Shown here: piece by piece, positions 63,645 to 64,000 of the stretch | How the letters are laid out: each line of letters starts with the position of its first letter | How positions within the stretch are numbered: position 1 is the first letter of the stretch | From: Heterocephalus glaber | Taxonomy: Eukaryota > Chordata > Mammalia > Rodentia > Bathyergidae | Assembly: GCF_000247695.1 (NCBI RefSeq) | Contig: NW_004624751.1 | Coordinates: forward strand, 23,135,822-23,199,821 | Direction: 5' to 3' | DNA: 64,000 nt | Made by a program: the position numbers and the translations under genes | Notes under the pieces: generated by a model | The model's input: the letters and a program-made list of their open reading frames with translations, nothing else | The model's database searches: none | What the model was told of the DNA's origin: nothing

Positions 63645-64000
63645 TTATTAAATTCTTTTATTGGTACATTGTAGGTATACAACACAATTACATTTCTCAT
63701 TGGGAATTGTACCTATACATAATGCCTCTTGGTTCCTATTTTTTCCCCATTCCTAGCCCTCCCTTCACGCCCTCCACCCTTCCCTATTTACAAAGACTTT
63801 TTTTCCGTTTTTTCCATTTCTCATCATTTTTCCTTTCCCTTTTTGCCTTTCCCCTGGCTCTCCCACTACCCCTACCCCTTTGGACCTTTTCTTCCTATTT
63901 TACATTATCGATTATTCATTGTAATCATTGGTACATTTTAGGTATACAATATAATGACATTCATCATTGGAAATTTGCACCTTTACATAGTCTCTCTTGG
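63645..64000 (-). mobile_element. L1 3' end, reverse orientation, cut by window
   Basis: The inverted tail block (ttattggtacattgtaggta) and pyrimidine-rich tract match the inverse of the 56816-57193 module. A second copy of the tail block follows at 63925-64000. The element continues past the window. Confidence 0.8.

Larger units (their letters stand above)
62411..64000 (+). other. MYCBP2: Intron downstream of exon 23, cut by the window
   Basis: No further exon is visible. Old L1-derived sequence (62960-63500), a GT/TA-rich stretch (63520-63640) and a reverse-oriented lineage-specific L1 3' end occupy its second half. Confidence 0.8.

Noticed and set aside
1..64000. A previously undescribed gene system
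   Set aside because: All coding evidence belongs to one known gene, and the spaced repeats are ordinary dispersed transposons and microsatellites. No CRISPR-like array, gene cluster or novel domain combination is visible.

Overview
The window is mammalian genomic DNA from the interior of one very large gene. Twenty-three internal exons on the + strand, from 8455 to 62410, join without any stop or frameshift into 1,162 codons. I recognise the product as the central part of MYCBP2 (PAM/Highwire/RPM-1 family), a giant RING-type E3 ubiquitin ligase. From memory of the human protein this corresponds to about residues 870-2030 of roughly 4,650. The promoter, first exons, C-terminal ligase domain and 3' end all lie outside the window.

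Layout: 1-8454 is intron. Exons 1-5 (8455-22268) encode the end of the RCC1-like beta-propeller. Exons 6-8 are a linker, and exons 9-12 (31325-41945) are the first PHR domain. Exons 13-17 are a long mostly helical linker, exons 18-20 (54778-58893) are the second PHR domain, and exons 21-23 (to 62410) continue beyond it. All introns are GT-AG. They range from 89 bp (between exons 8 and 9) to more than 6 kb. Exon numbers here are local to this window.

The remaining 95% is intron: AT-rich and packed with interspersed repeats. Young tRNA-derived ID-like SINEs (about 75 bp plus oligo-A, with clear target-site duplications), B1 and B1-ID dimeric SINEs, and a lineage-specific L1 3' end point to a rodent. 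The dimeric B1-ID type and the unusual ID sequence suggest a non-murine lineage (squirrel/dormouse/beaver side), but I cannot fix the species. Older layers are L2, MIR, old L1M, MER5-, MER2- and Tigger-like DNA transposons, and one MaLR-type endogenous retrovirus-like element.

I found no CRISPR, operon or new enzymatic system, and nothing suggesting a second protein-coding gene. The points most worth checking are: two 80-bp hAT miniature elements whose ends resemble a family known for horizontal transfer; two ID SINE subfamilies with linked diagnostic bases; a twin-primed (5'-inverted) L1; an expanded TGTTA repeat at the junction of a dimeric SINE; and an intron of matching phase at the end of both PHR domains.
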